DNA of 64,000 nucleotides from Telopea speciosissima (lineage: Eukaryota; Streptophyta; Magnoliopsida; Proteales; Proteaceae). The stretch covers positions 50,780,540 through 50,844,539 of the forward strand of contig NC_057916.1 of assembly GCF_018873765.1 (NCBI RefSeq), written 5' to 3'. The position numbers and the translations under genes were made by a program. Below are positions 11,693-24,333 of this stretch, in pieces. Below the pieces are notes generated by a model that was not told where the DNA came from, did not search any database, and was given only the letters and a program-made list of their open reading frames with translations. Each line of letters starts with the position of its first letter. The stretch's first letter is position 1.

Positions 11693-12145
11693 GTAAAGGA
11701 CAGAACCCTAAGGAAATTTATTAGGCTTTGGCCCACACTTCAAGGCCAACAAGGGGAGGGTATACTAACATTTATAAGGGCAGTATCTTACCCCTCGACC
11801 GTCACGACGTGTCCTTTGTGATTTCGAAGAGTTTCCCGACCACGATGCTAAGCTCATCCCCGAAAGAGGTGTCTAAGTGTGGGGACACAGGAAAAGCCTT
11901 CTGGTACTCTTCACTCCAGGGATTGGTGCTAGGGGGATGGTCGACGAAATCACCATCAATAAATCTCCCCCACTGCCGGTTGAGGAACCTCTCTTCCATA
12001 GGCAAGCCTGTGAACTAGTCAAAAATCTTATGGCTAAGTTTGACTACAAGTGAAAACAACTCACCAGCATACACGGCAGCAGAATCTACATGTCATAAGA
12101 GAGAGAAACTATAATTAAATAGCAAATCTGGGTGCGGATGTAACA
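11693..12145 (-). mobile_element. Tekay-2 3' LTR fragment
   Basis: It matches 22381-22832 base for base apart from scattered changes, and ends ...GGATGTAACA. The missing part of this LTR should lie left of the window, beyond Tekay-1, because Tekay-1 split it. Confidence 0.85.
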
Positions 12146-15100
12146 TCCTCCGCACCTTACAAAAATTTCATCCTTGAAATTTGGCTTACCTTGTAAGAAT
12201 CCAAGGGAAGGGTACTTCACTCGCATCTCCACCTCGGCTTCCCAGGACGCTTCTTCTTCTGGGTGGTTGCACCACTTCACTTTCGCATTGTGAATAGGTC
12301 TATTGCGGAGCCACTTTGCTATCCTAGATCTTCTCGAGCTGTTCCTTATTAGACATATCCGCTGTCAGCCCTGGTGGTTCTTGAGATAGAGCATGACTTA
12401 GGTCATGTACGTACTTTTGTAACATGGACACATAGAAGACATCATGCACGCCATCCAAAGATGGTGGGAGTGCTAATCGATAAGCCACTGGTCCGACCTT
12501 CGCAAGAATTTCGTAGGGCCCAATATATCTTAGGCTTATTTTGCCCTTCTTGCTGAACCGCATCATGCCACCTTGAGGAATACCTTATCACTGAGAGAGA
12601 ACTCTAGATCCTTCCGTCTTCTGTCCGCATAGCCTTTCAGCCTAGACTGAGCAGCCCTGATTCGTTCACGGATCAAGTCCACCTTCTCATAAGTTGCTTG
12701 GATCAACTCCGTCCCAAGGATACATCACTCACCTACTTCATCCCAGTACAATAGAGTCTTACATTTCTTCCCATACTAAGCTTCAAATGGTGCCATCCTG
12801 ATAGTGGCTTGATAACTATTGTTGTAGGAAAATTTGATAAGCGAGATGTGCTCATCCCCAGTTGCCTTGCATATCAATGGCACAAGATCGGAGCATGTCT
12901 TCCATTGTCTGTATAGTTCTCTCTGACTGTCCATCAGTTTACAGGTGGAAGGCAGTGCTAAAACTCAACAAGGTGCCCATAGCTCTTTAGAATCCGCCCC
13001 AAAACTTGGATGTGAACCTGGGGTCCCGATCTGAGATAATGCTAACTGAAACTCCGTGCAGGTGAACCACGTTATCAATGTACAAGTGGGCCAGCTTATC
13101 CATAGAATAAGTGAAATGAGCTGTCTTCATCAATCTATCCACAATAACCCATAGAGCATCAACACCTCTGGGTGTACGAGGCAGTCCAGTGATGAAGTCC
13201 ATGCTAACATGTTCCCACTTCTATTCTAGCACGGGCAAGGAGTGTAAAAGGCCATGGGGCCGCTGTCTATCTGCCTTCACTTATTGACAAGTGAGATACC
13301 TAGCCACAAATTCAGCTACATCCCTCTTCATTCCACTCCACTAGTAGTATCCCTTCAGGTCCTTGTACATCTTAGTACTACCTGGGTGAATTGAATATGG
13401 AGAGTCATGTGCTTCTGTCAATACTTCCTTCCTCAACTGATCATCCTTGGGGACACATAATCGATCCCTAAACATGAGAACGCTGTTTTCTGTCAATGTG
13501 AAATTCAGATCTCGCTATGTATCACCCCAAATAGCTTCAATGATCTCTTGAATCGTTCATCTGAGGCCTGAGTAGACTGAATCCTTTCCACTAAGGTTGA
13601 TTGTACCGATAAGGCTGCTAGAGATAGAGTAACACCCTCTACTAGTAACTCCAAATCCATCCATCCAGCTTCTTCAACAAGTTCCTTACTGACAGCCAAG
13701 GATGTAATGGATAAGGTCTGGGACTTTTGACTAAGAGCATCCGCCATAACATTTTTCTTACCAGGATGGTAATGGATGGTGCAATCATAGTCCTTTATAA
13801 GCTCCAACCATCGCCTTTGTCTCATGTTGAGTTCTTTCTGGGTAAAGAAGTATTTGAGGCTTTTATGGTCACTGCAGATCTCATTCTTTTCTCCATACAG
13901 GTAGTGTCTCCAGATCTTTAGAGCGAAGACCACAGCCGCCAACTCTAAGTCATGAGTTGGGTAATTCCTTTCATAATCCTTTAGCTGACGAGAAGCATAG
14001 GCTATCACTTTTTTATTCTGCATCAAGACATAACCGAGACCCATCTTTGAGGCATCACAATAAACTACCATCCCCCCGGTACCATTTGGAATAGTAAGTA
14101 CTAGAGCCAAAATCAGTCACTACTTTAATTCCTGGAAGTTCCTCTCGCAGTCGTCTAACCACTCAAACTTCACTCCCTTCCGGGTTAGTCGAGTCATAGG
14201 AGCGGAGATCTTTGAAAAGTTCTCGATAAATCTCCTATAATAGTCGGCTAGACCGAGGAAGCTATGAATATCTACTACATTCTTTTGTGTCTCCCAGTCA
14301 ACTACAGACTTTACCTTGCCGGGGTCAACTTCAATACCCTTAGCAGAAACCAGGTGACCTAAGAAAGCCACTTGTTGTAACCAAAACTTGCACTTGCTGA
14401 ACTTAGCATACAATTGTTTTTCTCTCAAGCGCTGCAGCACAAAACGAAGGTGGTTAGCGTGCTCTTCTTCACTCTTGGAGTAGACCAGGATGTCATCAAT
14501 AAACACAATAATGTACTTATCCAGTACGTCGTGAAACATCCTATTAATTAATTCCATAAAGGCTACTGGGACATTTGTCAATCCGAAGGACATAACCAGA
14601 AACTCGTAGTGTCCATTTCGCAATCTGAATGCTGTCTTGTTGATGTCTCTACCTCTGATCTTCAACTAATGGTACCCCAAGCAGAGGTCGACCTTTGAGA
14701 ATAATCTTGTACCTTGTAATTGGTCGAATAAATCATCGATCCTAGGCAATGGGTACCGATTCTTGATCGTAAGTTTGTTAATTTCACGATAATCAATGCA
14801 CATACGCATACTACCGTCCTTCTTCTTTACAAATAATATAGGTGCGCTCCACGAGGAAACACTTGGTCTGATGAAGCCCTTCTTCAATAGGTCATTGAGT
14901 TGCTCTTGAAGTTCTTTCAATTCTGATGGGGCCATCCTGTACGGGGCCTTAGATACTAGAGCAGCACCGGGCACCAGGTCAATCATAAACTCTGTTTCCC
15001 GATCCGGTGGTAATCGTGTGAGGTCTTCCAGAAAGATGTCAGGGAAATCTCTTACTACACTTATATTTTCCATAGGTATAATCTTGGCTTTGGTGTCCAG

Positions 15101-15550
15101 CACGGAGACTAAGTAGCATTGACAACCTTCCGCTAACAACTTCTAAACTTGGAGAGCCAAAATGATTGTTTTCCTAGGCTTTTTTACTTTTGTTGCCCTT
15201 GAACGCAAATTCCTTGCCTTCCTCTGACTTGAAGAGTACTTTATTCTCTGTGCAGATCAGGATGGCTCCATGAGTGGACAACCAATCCATTCCCAAAATG
15301 ATATCGAAGTCCTTCATGTCCATGATTATAAAACTAGCCTCCAGCCCATGGTCACTTACTCGAGCTAGGAAAGAATTGAAGGCTTGGTCAAGCTTGACCT
15401 TACTTCCCGTCAGTGTACAAACTATCAGCTTCTGTTCCATACTTGCCGGTCTAATAGGTAGTTTCTCGACAAATGAAGGTGATATAAAGGAGTGTGATGC
15501 TCCCAAGTCAAACAACACATACGCAAGTAGGGAGCACATAGAAATCATGC
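12146..15550 (-). pseudogene. Tekay-2 pol: protease to chromodomain
   Basis: This pol follows a purine-rich tract at 12146-12158 (minus strand AAGGTGCGGAGGA). From the right: a protease with FDLGASHSF (active site DSG changed to DLG) near 15510; an RT at about 15000-14120 with FIDDILVYS near 14505; an RNase H at about 14090-13700 with [10 protein letters not shown]; an integrase at about 13320-12700 with [10 protein letters not shown] and SDRDPRF; the GPYEIL tail near 12510; and a chromodomain remnant at about 12400-12190 with VKWCNHPEEEASWE. RT through RNase H is nearly open (14665-13505), with one break near 14115. Elsewhere stops and shifts occur. It is the same lineage as Tekay-1 but a different family. 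Confidence 0.9.
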
Positions 15551-15623
15551 CTGATAAACACCAAATAGCCAAACATGATAAACTCAACATAAAGAATTTC
15601 ATTCAAGTGGTTGAGTACAATAC
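15551..15623 (-). other. Predicted gag/protease intron, Tekay-2
   Basis: Donor CATAG|GTATTG and acceptor TTTATCAG|GCATG flank 73 bases. Splicing gives DPGVIIG-MISMC in phase 1, at the same place as the introns of Tekay-1 and Tekay-3. 73 is not a multiple of three, so retention breaks the protease frame. Confidence 0.6.
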
Positions 15624-16944
15624 CTATGATGACACCAGGGTCAGACTGGGTTTCTTCATGAGTGACAAAATACACTCTTCCATGAGTTTTGCTTGCTGGA
15701 TGAGGAAGAAGTGGGCGAACTGTTGCCTTTACCTAAGGTGCCTTGGAAGTCACAGTTGGCCACGAACCTGCTTGTCGTGGATGTGGGCAATCCTTGACCA
15801 TATGACTGGACTCCTTGTAGTTGTAACAGATGAGAGTTTGGGTCCCATAATAAGGAGCCAACGTAGCTTTGGGTGCCTAGGCCACATCAGGTCTACGGGA
15901 CTATATTGGAGTTACAGTTGTGTAGGCCCCTCTCTTCTAGAACTTATTAGGTCCCATCGAGTCATAAGATGACATTAGCCTCTTGCCAGCTTGTATGGCC
16001 TTGTAGTTCTCTCTCTGCTGATCTTCAATCATCTTAGCAGCTTAAACCACTTTCACATAGGTAGGGTACTTGTGCAGCACCATAGATGTACTCAAGTTGG
16101 CTCTCTACCCTCTTTCAAATCTTCTTGCCTTAACTTCCTCAGCCTTCAAGTGTGCCGAAGCAAAATAGAAATACTCCTCAAAGGCATGTTGGTATTCAAG
16201 GACCGACTTGGATCCTTGGTTGAGGCTCATGAATTCAATTTCCTTCTTCTCTCGAAAGTTCTTTGGAAAGTAATTCTTAAGAAAAGCTTCTATAAACTGA
16301 GCCCAGGTTGCATTTGGGTATTTGGCCCAAAATTGCTCCCTTGAGGAACGCTACCATGTATCAACGTCACCTCGGAGTTGGAAAGTGGCACATCAGATCT
16401 TCTCAATGTCATTACATGGTAATACCTCGAAGATCCTCTCCAGATCTCTTATCCAAGTAGCTGGAAACATTGAGTCGTGAATCAACTTGTAGAAAGTAGG
16501 AGGACAATGCTTCTGGAATTTCTCTGAAAGCTTAGAGGCATCAACCCACTCTGGCACCATATTTTGGACTGGTAGGGCAGCCAGAGCAGGAGGAGGTGGA
16601 TTTTGTACTACTTATACCACAGGGACTTCAACTGTAGCTGGTACCAGGGGAGGAATGATATGTGTGGCAGCAGCTGCAGGAATAGGGACTATGCGCACCA
16701 GGGGTGGTACTCGTTGTCCTTCCCGTCCAACATTCTGGAGCTGGGTAGTCACAGTCTGCATGAAAGTGCATTGCTCATCTTGCGACTCCCAATGTTCCCA
16801 TTGCATATCTCGTAAAATGTTCCCCAAGAGTGCAGCAACATCCACATTAGTGTTAATTGGAGGCGGCACATGCAAACCTTCTTTAAAGACATCGCCGGTG
16901 TCATCCCTAGGAGGGGAACGATTCCGATTACAGGTGTTTACCAT
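15624..16944 (-). pseudogene. Tekay-2 gag
   Basis: Gag begins MVNTCNRNRS at 16944. The capsid domain spans about 16550-16130, with NATWAQFIEAFLKNYFPKNF. A zinc-knuckle remnant near 15815 has lost its second Cys (CYNYKESSHMVKDC). Several stops and shifts occur. The N-terminal codons are repeated in the tandem duplication at 16881-17418. Confidence 0.8.
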
Positions 16945-17418
16945 GATTCAGCGCCTGACATAGATAAGATGCTTTACAAGTTAGCACAAGGACATGGGGT
17001 AGCCAATGCAAGGTAAGGGGCCTCAAGGAAACAAGCACACAATTTTTATTCGAGATACGTGTAGTAACACACAAGGGAAACTAAGGCCCTAAAAGTAAGG
17101 CTGAGCCAAAAATGTAGGCCAATAGCCCTTTAGAACGCAGACCGATTCTCTTTAAAGACATCGCCGGTGTCATCCCTAGGAGGGGAACGATTCTGATTGC
17201 AGGTGTTTACCATGATTCAGCGCCTGACATAGATAAGATGCTTTACAAGTTAGCACAAGGACATGGGGTAGCCAATGCAAGGTAAGGGGCCTCAAGGAAA
17301 CAAGCACACAATTTTTATTCGAGATACGTGTAGTAACACACAAGGGAAACTAAGGCCCTAAAAGTAAGGTTAAGCCAAAAATGTAGGCCAATAGCCCTTT
17401 AGAACGCAGACCGATTCA
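16881..17418. repeat. 269-bp tandem duplication covering the Tekay-2 gag start
   Basis: 16881-17149 and 17150-17418 are almost identical, each beginning CTTTAAAGACATCGCC. Each copy holds the gag ATG (16944 and 17213) and about 20 codons. Confidence 0.9.
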
Positions 17419-17692
17419 CGGATGGAATTAGTCCTCTAACTCTGTTCGTGACTCCGTCGCCGAAATAGGCTGGACGGACTAATGGTCAGATTTGGAATAT
17501 GAATCCGTTCGTGCATCCGTTCTCAGGGTGCCCATTTTGGCCAAAAGACCAAGCCCTATGAAACTACAGATGGATCCTAGGTTATGGTTCCGTTCATTGT
17601 TCCGTGCAATTTTAAGAATGAAAACTTAAGTTTTTAAGCTCGACGAATTCACGGACAGAATCACGATAGTGGATCCATTCGTGCGTCCGTTC
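17416..17692. repeat. Motif cluster ahead of Tekay-2 antisense gene
   Basis: About four copies of a 40-bp unit lie here, with ACGGA(C/T) on one side and GTCCGT or ATCCGT on the other; the best is ACGGACAGAA...GTGCGTCCGT at 17651-17690. Very similar units occur in the Tekay-2 LTR at 21309-21585 and 22321-22375. The cluster precedes the spliced leader of the gene at 18270. Confidence 0.8.
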
Positions 17693-18269
17693 AAAAATTT
17701 TCATAAGAATACCAACCGCGTGTTTCAAACTCATTTTGGCTTGTTAGAAGAGAATGGAGGCACATAGCAGGGGAGCCCTAGCATCATCCGTTCAAAGTTT
17801 CTACACCCTAGATTGGTGGATTCAAGCCTTCCTCTACCAAGATCAAGTTTCTCATCCACAGGTAGGTGATTTTACCTCCATTTGGAATGCTTAGGGTTTG
17901 TTCTAGACCTTTTCTAGTGTTCTTGGTTGGATTTTTCTTCTCCTTCTTCCTTTTTACTGTGTTAGGTTGTTTGAAAAGTATTGGAACATTGTTTTTTTCT
18001 TTGATTATTTGCTTTCAAATTCAAGAATGAACATGCCTTTTCATTCCTACACCTATCGATTAGGGCTAGGGTTGGTTAAACCCTTCCCAAAACCGAAAAC
18101 TCTAACTATTTTTGGGGCAAATGAAATTCATACTAGGAATAGGTTCTAATTCTTCTTACAATTCATTTGTTGAGTTGCTGTGATTTATATATAATCTTTA
18201 TATTCTTATTGAAGTTACCAAATACATGTAGTGTCTTTGTATTGCTTGTGTGTAGGCAACTAGAGTGGA

Positions 18270-19441
18270 ATGGCTCCCAAAACAAGGGGAAGCAGGGCTC
18301 CTATAACAGCAACAACACCAGCACATTATGATGCCATTTTGTTTGTGTCTGCTGAGGCAGAGAGGCTATATACTGAAAAGTTTCATGATAGAAAGATTTT
18401 AGTGGGGAGGGAAGCTATCCTAGATGAGTTGATTGCCTTCAAGGTGGGGGAGAGGATCGATAGGTTGGGTGGTTCAGCATGTTATCTCCACCCAAGTTCT
18501 ACTATCATAGGTTGATTAAGCACTTTTACTCCAACCTGTCAATTACTCAGGAGGACCGGACTAGGCTTCGGCTTAACTCCTTTGTGAAGGGAGTGAAAAT
18601 TCCTTTTAATGAAGTAGAGTTGTGGGACATATTAGGAATAAGCTCTATTGGAGATCGTGTCTACCACCCACCAGGGAGAGATCTACTCTCCTATGTGTCC
18701 AAGACAAAGTACCAGCACCTGTATTCCACCTTGACCAATCAGAAGTACTAGTACCGGATGAATCAGACCGAGTTTGGTAAATCGCAGAGGATCTTGACTA
18801 TGCTGTCCAAGACCAACCTTGTTCCCATCAAGGGTCACAACACTGAGCCCTCACTCATGGCTGCAGCCCTAGGTTACTACCTGCATCAAGGCATTCAGGT
18901 GTGTCTACCCTATATCGTTATCAGACACATGGAGCAAGATCTATTCAAGTCCAGGAATAAGAAAACCCTGCCCTACAGGAGATTTCTCACCCGCATCTTC
19001 GAGCAGTTCCAGGTCAACCTGGAGGATGAACCCCCACCAAAGAGCTTTGAGGAGCCACTCGGGCACAATTCCCTGGCCCAGATGTGTATCAAGTGTGATA
19101 AATTCAGTGATGGAGAGCTAGTTGACCCTGAGGGGGATGGGGGTGAGGAGGAGAGCGATGATTATGAGGAGGAAGCACCAGTACAGTTCTCTGCTGGAGC
19201 TTCTAGTTCTGGGCCCTCTGACATGAGTGCAGTCCTAGATGCCCTTGGTCAGCTGAACACCAACATGACCAAGCTCAACTCCAACATGGTGCAGGGGTTC
19301 GAAGGGATACAGGGAGAGTTTGCTTCATATGACCGCCGCTTCGAGAGGATAGAGAAGGACATCCACGACATCAATGCCTATCTATACTACGGAGGCAACG
19401 ATGAAGAGGATGAGGACAACGATGAGGAGATGGGGGACTAG
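18270..19441 (+). pseudogene. Antisense extra gene of Tekay-2, putative plant transposon protein type
   Basis: The gene opens MAPKTRGSRAP at 18270 after a predicted 394-bp leader intron (donor CACAG|GTAGGT at 17862, acceptor GTGTAG at 18255). The core holds YHRLIKHFYSNL, FVKGVKIPF, LWDILGISSIGD and LPYRRFLTRIFEQFQVNL, matching the genes at 6727 and 28314. The C-terminal third (about 19225-19440) has a likely coiled coil (VLDALGQLNTNMTKLNSNM) and an acidic tail. Full length would be about 390 residues. Only one frameshift (about 18480-18515) and one stop (18752) break it, so it is the best preserved of the three. It runs opposite to gag-pol between gag and the 5' LTR. Biochemical role unknown. 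Confidence 0.75.
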
Positions 19442-19877
19442 GCCCCAACATCGCTGGAGTTATTATGGATTTTCTTTCTTTGGTGTTATTTTGAGTGGTT
19501 GTCTCAGAAACAATATTTTAAGTTTAACTTTTCCTTTGTCTTTTCTCTTCTTTTTTTTTTGGTTCAAGTGTGATATTATGGTTTTCAGTTGTGATTTTTG
19601 GGAGGTCCTTTTTGGGTTATATGTAATTATACTAACCTCCAAGGGAGGTTGAGTAAGTAAAACAGCTGGATGTACGTAATATATATATATATAATAGCTC
19701 TTTAGTTTTAATGTTATCCCTGTTATCTTGCTATGGTTCTCGATTTCCACCCTAGCTAGTCTTCTCCCTATGTTTTACATACATTCCAATTATGTCTGTT
19801 GAAAGCTTTTAACTTAGACCCTATTGTGTAGAGTAAATCAAGAGTCCTTGCTAGTCTATGGCTGGTGCAGAGCATCG

Positions 19878-19890
19878 CTCTCTGATACTA
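19878..19890 (-). other. Primer-binding site of Tekay-2, degenerate
   Basis: The minus strand reads TAGTATCAGAGAG three bases inside the LTR edge. It is close to the initiator methionine tRNA site TGGTATCAGAGC. Confidence 0.6.
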
Positions 19891-21308
19891 TGCTGTCACG
19901 CCCCCATCCCAAGCTTAGGAACAAGCACAGTCAAGAGGGTGACTGGGAAGACACTCATCATCCCATATCCTACCAGGATCAATGACACAGTGTCCCAATC
20001 CATAGTCAACAACCAAGGACAACATAAATAATTACAATTTATAGGAGGGAAGGAATATTCCATTCAAAACAGAATAAATGCAAGCAGAAGCAATATAAAT
20101 AGCAGTTACTATATGTTCAGCTGGCTAGGTGATATAATAATAGTTTAACACTGTTTACTGACTAACCATGACATAACTACTCAAAAGAATATAAAGTTAA
20201 TTATAGACAAATGTTCATAATGGGCACAAAGCCCCAAAAGAATTAAAAGAGGGGATTATCCCCAACAACATCACGGCCCGTAGGCACAATCATCACAGGG
20301 GTAGCCATCGTCGTGTTCTTCCGACACAGCCTCAGGTTCCTCCCTGCCAATACCATCATAATCTATCGGTTGGGCCTCTAGACCAGCCAGATATCCACCA
20401 CGTGCATCAAAATCTAAAAAGGTGTGTACACAGGGGGTTAACTCCACTGAGCCACTAAGGGGAAGGGGAATGCACAAACACACAATCACATATAGTCCAT
20501 GATGAATGTAATGTTAAATAGATTTTCCACCTAACAAACAATCTAAGTCAGAGTATATGCTACTATGATAACTCGGGAGACACTGTGGGTCACTTAACTT
20601 ATAGCCACAATGAAACCTCAGTTATCAACTGGGAGCCTACGCCGGTAGAAGCCATCTAACCATCCAGTGGCAGATCCCGATGATCAGTGGTCATCCCTGA
20701 CCTAGCATCTCTCCCCCACAGGCAATAAGGAGCCCCAATCACCCAACACCTAAACCCCTGTTGGTAAGGATCATAGCATGGGAGGGTGAATCCTAGCCGC
20801 AGATATACTACATGCAAGTTCTATCATCCCAAGAGTTATTTTGGGTACATTAACGTCCCATTCCATGTAGTACCCGGGTACTAGCAAGGCACGGCACATA
20901 CAGACCAGGATGGCAATCAATAATCTCATAAGCATTTTTGGGGTCCCAATACCGGCATACCCGGCACCATAACCCGATATAATAATATAAAGTAAACATA
21001 TTCACATTGCATCAATTCGTAACCAACATAGTTTATATGCAAGGATGCAACATGTTAAGAATGGATGCAAGTATAAGCACAATTATGTGATTTATATAGT
21101 TATATAAATAACAAGCCCAAACATCACCCAAAACCCACTCACAGTTTGTTTGCTTGTTGCTCGGGGTATTTGTTAAGATTTGCCTTGGTGCTCGCATTCC
21201 CGTATAAGTTACGAAGTCTGAGGATGCATGAGAATAAAGTTAGAAGTGCATAGATGGGTCCCATGAGGGGTCCCAACAATTAATGTGAAGTTTGAGTCAA
21301 GACAACAT

Positions 21309-21585
21309 GAACGGACGCAGGGATGGAGGCAACCAGGTGAGTCCGTTCTTGGCTCCGTCCAAGTATTCAGTGAAAATATATGGGACAGATTCACGGATGG
21401 AACTTCCAAGTGAATCCATTTGTGCATCTGTCCGAACCATGAGACATTCCCGAGAGCAAATGGATCAACGGATAGAGCTTCCAAGTGAATCCAGTCATGC
21501 ATCTGTTTGGACCCTGAGACATTCCCAAGAGCGAACGAATCAATAGACAGAACCACGATGATGGATCCGTTCGTGCGTCCGTCGA
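21309..21585. repeat. Tekay-2 private motif array in the LTR
   Basis: Four units of about 45 bp alternate ACGGA- and -TCCGT ends around variable centres. The last unit (about 21546-21583) is nearly identical to 17653-17690 in the antisense-gene leader. Confidence 0.8.
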
Positions 21586-22320
21586 ACCTCTCTTAGAGAT
21601 TTAGGAGGAAATCCTTCTCCAGCCTTTCATCCATGAGACCATAGGGGTCTTAGGGTTAGGGAGGTGAGTCCCAGGCTTTGTTAGGGTCCAAGATACCTAG
21701 CCCTATATGGGTCTTAGAAGCTTTTAAGGGATTGGAGCCCTCTCCAGGGTTTCCCAAACCTAGGTTTAGGTCTTAAGGCATCGAGTAGTAGCTCATGCCG
21801 TTAAAGCCATGAAGGCAGTAAGGGAGATGGAATGTAGGTCTCAAATTAGGAATTAAAGAAGGTTATTGGGTCTCCAATAGGAAACCCTAAGCTAGGAATC
21901 GATCCCAAGATGATCCCAAAGTTTGAAATGGAAAAGAGAGGGAGAAGAGGAGAGTATTCACCTTAAAGATGAGCCAATGAATGGCTTCCACCTCCACAGC
22001 TCTCTTCCAATCTCCTTCTTTAATGCCTTCAAAGCTCTCCAAGCTTCCACGGTTTTGGGTAGGTAGGAGAAGTGAAAAAGCCATAAATGGCTGGGCTCTG
22101 CTTTTATAACTAATACCCCACTTAGGGCCTGTTTGGCTTGGGGCTTTAAGAGTTAAAACTCATTTAAATGCCAACTCAGGCAAGTGGGTCCACCTATATA
22201 GCACACACACAATTCAATGAGACCAAGGGTGGGGTCCACCTTATCTAGGTGCTTAGGTAGGATGCCGGGGGCATGGGGTGTGGGTCTCACATGAGGAAAA
22301 CACCCAAAATCCTAAAATAG

Positions 22321-22375
22321 TATGGATGGATTAACGGACAGAAGAAGTCTTGTGAGTCCATTCATGCGTCCGTTG
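22321..22375. repeat. Tekay-2 private motif upstream of LTR TATA box
   Basis: One unit with ACGGACAGAAG and ATGCGTCCGT ends, about 215 bp upstream (in element direction) of the TATA box at 22101-22110. Confidence 0.75.
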
Positions 22376-22856
22376 CTGTTGTAAAGGATAGAACCCTAAG
22401 GAAATTTATTAGGCTTTGGCCCACACTTCAAGGCCAACAAGGGGAGGGTCTACTAACATCATAAGGGCAGTATCTTACCCCTCAACCATCACGACGTGTC
22501 CTTTGTGATTCCAAAGAGTTTTCCAATCGCGATGCTAAGCTCATCGCCGAAATAGGTGTCTAAGTGTGGGGACACAGGAAACGCCTTCCGGTACTCTTCA
22601 CTCTGGGGACTGATGCTAGGAGGATGGTCGATGAAATCACCGTCAATAAATCTCCCCCAGTGCCGATTGAGGAACCTCTCTTCCACAGGCAAGTCTGTGA
22701 ACTGGTCAAAAATTTTATGGCTAGGTTTGACCACAAGTGAAAATAGCTCACCAGCGTACATGGCAATAGAATCTACACGTCATAAGAGAGAGAAACTATA
22801 ATTAAATGGCAAATCTGGGCACGGATGAAACATGATGAAATTTCCACTCTAGTTGG

Positions 22857-24260
22857 TTAAGACACAACTTCCTTGCCCTTGGATTTCAAAATGTTAACTA
22901 GAGGAGATGATGTAATTTCTTCTTGTAAATTCATCTTCTGTGTCTCTTCCAATTCAATCTTCAATATCTTTAACTTCTGTTTAAAGACATTACACTCCTT
23001 TGCTTTGGATGATAGACCGATACTTAACTCATTAGTTATCTTGGTCATCTCTTCAACAATAATGTTTAATTGACTAACCTGCTCCTCCTTCTCCACAAGC
23101 TGACTCTATGGTTTTTATCTTCTTTTTGGCAACCTTGAGATTAGTTAAAGCAGAATATAACTCTGATTACAAGTCATACTCAGCTTCCTGTTCTTCCTCT
23201 TCTTCAGACTCTTTAGTAGTCTTGTGTTGCACCTTGTCTTCAAGTGTCATAAATAAAGTCTCAAATGAGTCACCATTTGACTCATCATCATCTTCTGATG
23301 ACTCATCTGAAGAAGACCTACACTTCTTTGAGATGAGACTTTTCTTCTTGAAATTCCCTTTTCTAGGGATGAACTTCTTTTTCCCTTTCTTGAACCTACT
23401 CTCTTGAGTATCTTAATCATCAAAATCTATAACCTTACCTTTCTTGGGACACTTTGAAGCAAAGTGATCAATTCCTCCACAGTCAAAACATTTCAAGGAA
23501 AGTTTTCCCTTATATTTGCATCCTCCTCTCTTGAGTTTCCTAGCCAAGTAGGCTATTAACTCATCATTAGAATCTTGATCATCTTCACTATCTTCCTTAA
23601 TTTTTAGTTTCTTCATGGGTTTAAATGTGGCTTCCTTCTCTATTGGTTTGGACTTGACTATTCTAATCTCATAAGCCATTAAAGTTCCATGCAACTCATC
23701 CACGCTCAAGGTGTTCAAATTTTTTAACTCTTCTAAGGCAGACGCGCTCGGGTTGTATAATTCAGGTAAAGATCTCAATATTTTCTTCACTACTACTGTA
23801 TCCTTCAATTCTTCACCTAATCCTCTAATGGAGTTGATGATTTTGTTTACCCTGCTCATGAACTGTTCAACTGTCTCTGCCTCAAACATCTTCAACCCTT
23901 CAAATATGTTCCTGTGATGTTGCAGCTTTGCCTCTCTAATTTTATCATCTCCCTCATGGATATTTTTAAGTTTGTCCCAAATCTCCTTTGATGTTGTGCA
24001 ACCGATCACTCTAGCAAATTCATTGTTCACAAGGGACCCTATAAGTGCAATTATTGCCTTAGCATCATCTTTGCACTTCTTCATCTCTGTTGTCTTTATG
24101 ATGTCTGTAGTAGGGGGTATGTAATCATTCTTCACTGCTAGCTAGACACCATAACCTAAAGACTTCAGATAAGCCTCCATTCTGATCTTCGAAAAATTAT
24201 AATTTGACCCATAAAAAATTGGAATTTTTCCATGCATGCTTCTTCCTTCACTGGATGCCA
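22857..24260 (-). pseudogene. Copia-A gag (UBN2-type capsid, CCHC knuckle)
   Basis: This is the gag of a Ty1/copia element. It opens MASSEGRSMHGKIPIF at 24260 and contains the copia gag core (TTSKEIWDKLKNIHEG, about 23990) and a knuckle CFDCGGIDHFASKC near 23490. A Ser/Glu-rich acidic stretch and a coiled coil follow (about 23400-22857). A stop replaces a probable Trp near 24140, and a frame change occurs after 23413. The pol is missing: Tekay-2 begins 24 bp past the last stop, so the rest should lie left of the window. Confidence 0.85.
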
Positions 24261-24319
24261 TTATTAACCAATATCAAATTGAACCCAAAACTATTAAGTT
24301 TCCTCTCTAGGGTAAACTA

Positions 24320-24332
24320 GCTCTGATACCAA
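24320..24332 (-). other. Copia-A primer-binding site
   Basis: The minus strand reads TTGGTATCAGAGC, an exact match to the usual initiator methionine tRNA primer site. It sets the 5' LTR to the right of it. Confidence 0.85.
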
Positions 24333-24333
24333 T

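Larger units (their letters stand above)
19894..22832 (-). mobile_element. Tekay-2 5' LTR, 2.9 kb
   Basis: It runs from TGTCACGCCC at 19894 to ...GGATGAAACA at 22832; its last 452 bases match 11693-12145. A minus-strand TATA box (GTTATAAAAG, 22101-22110) lies downstream of the motif at 22321-22375. More copies of that motif lie at 21309-21585. No gene is seen inside; the short ORFs are chance. Confidence 0.85.
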
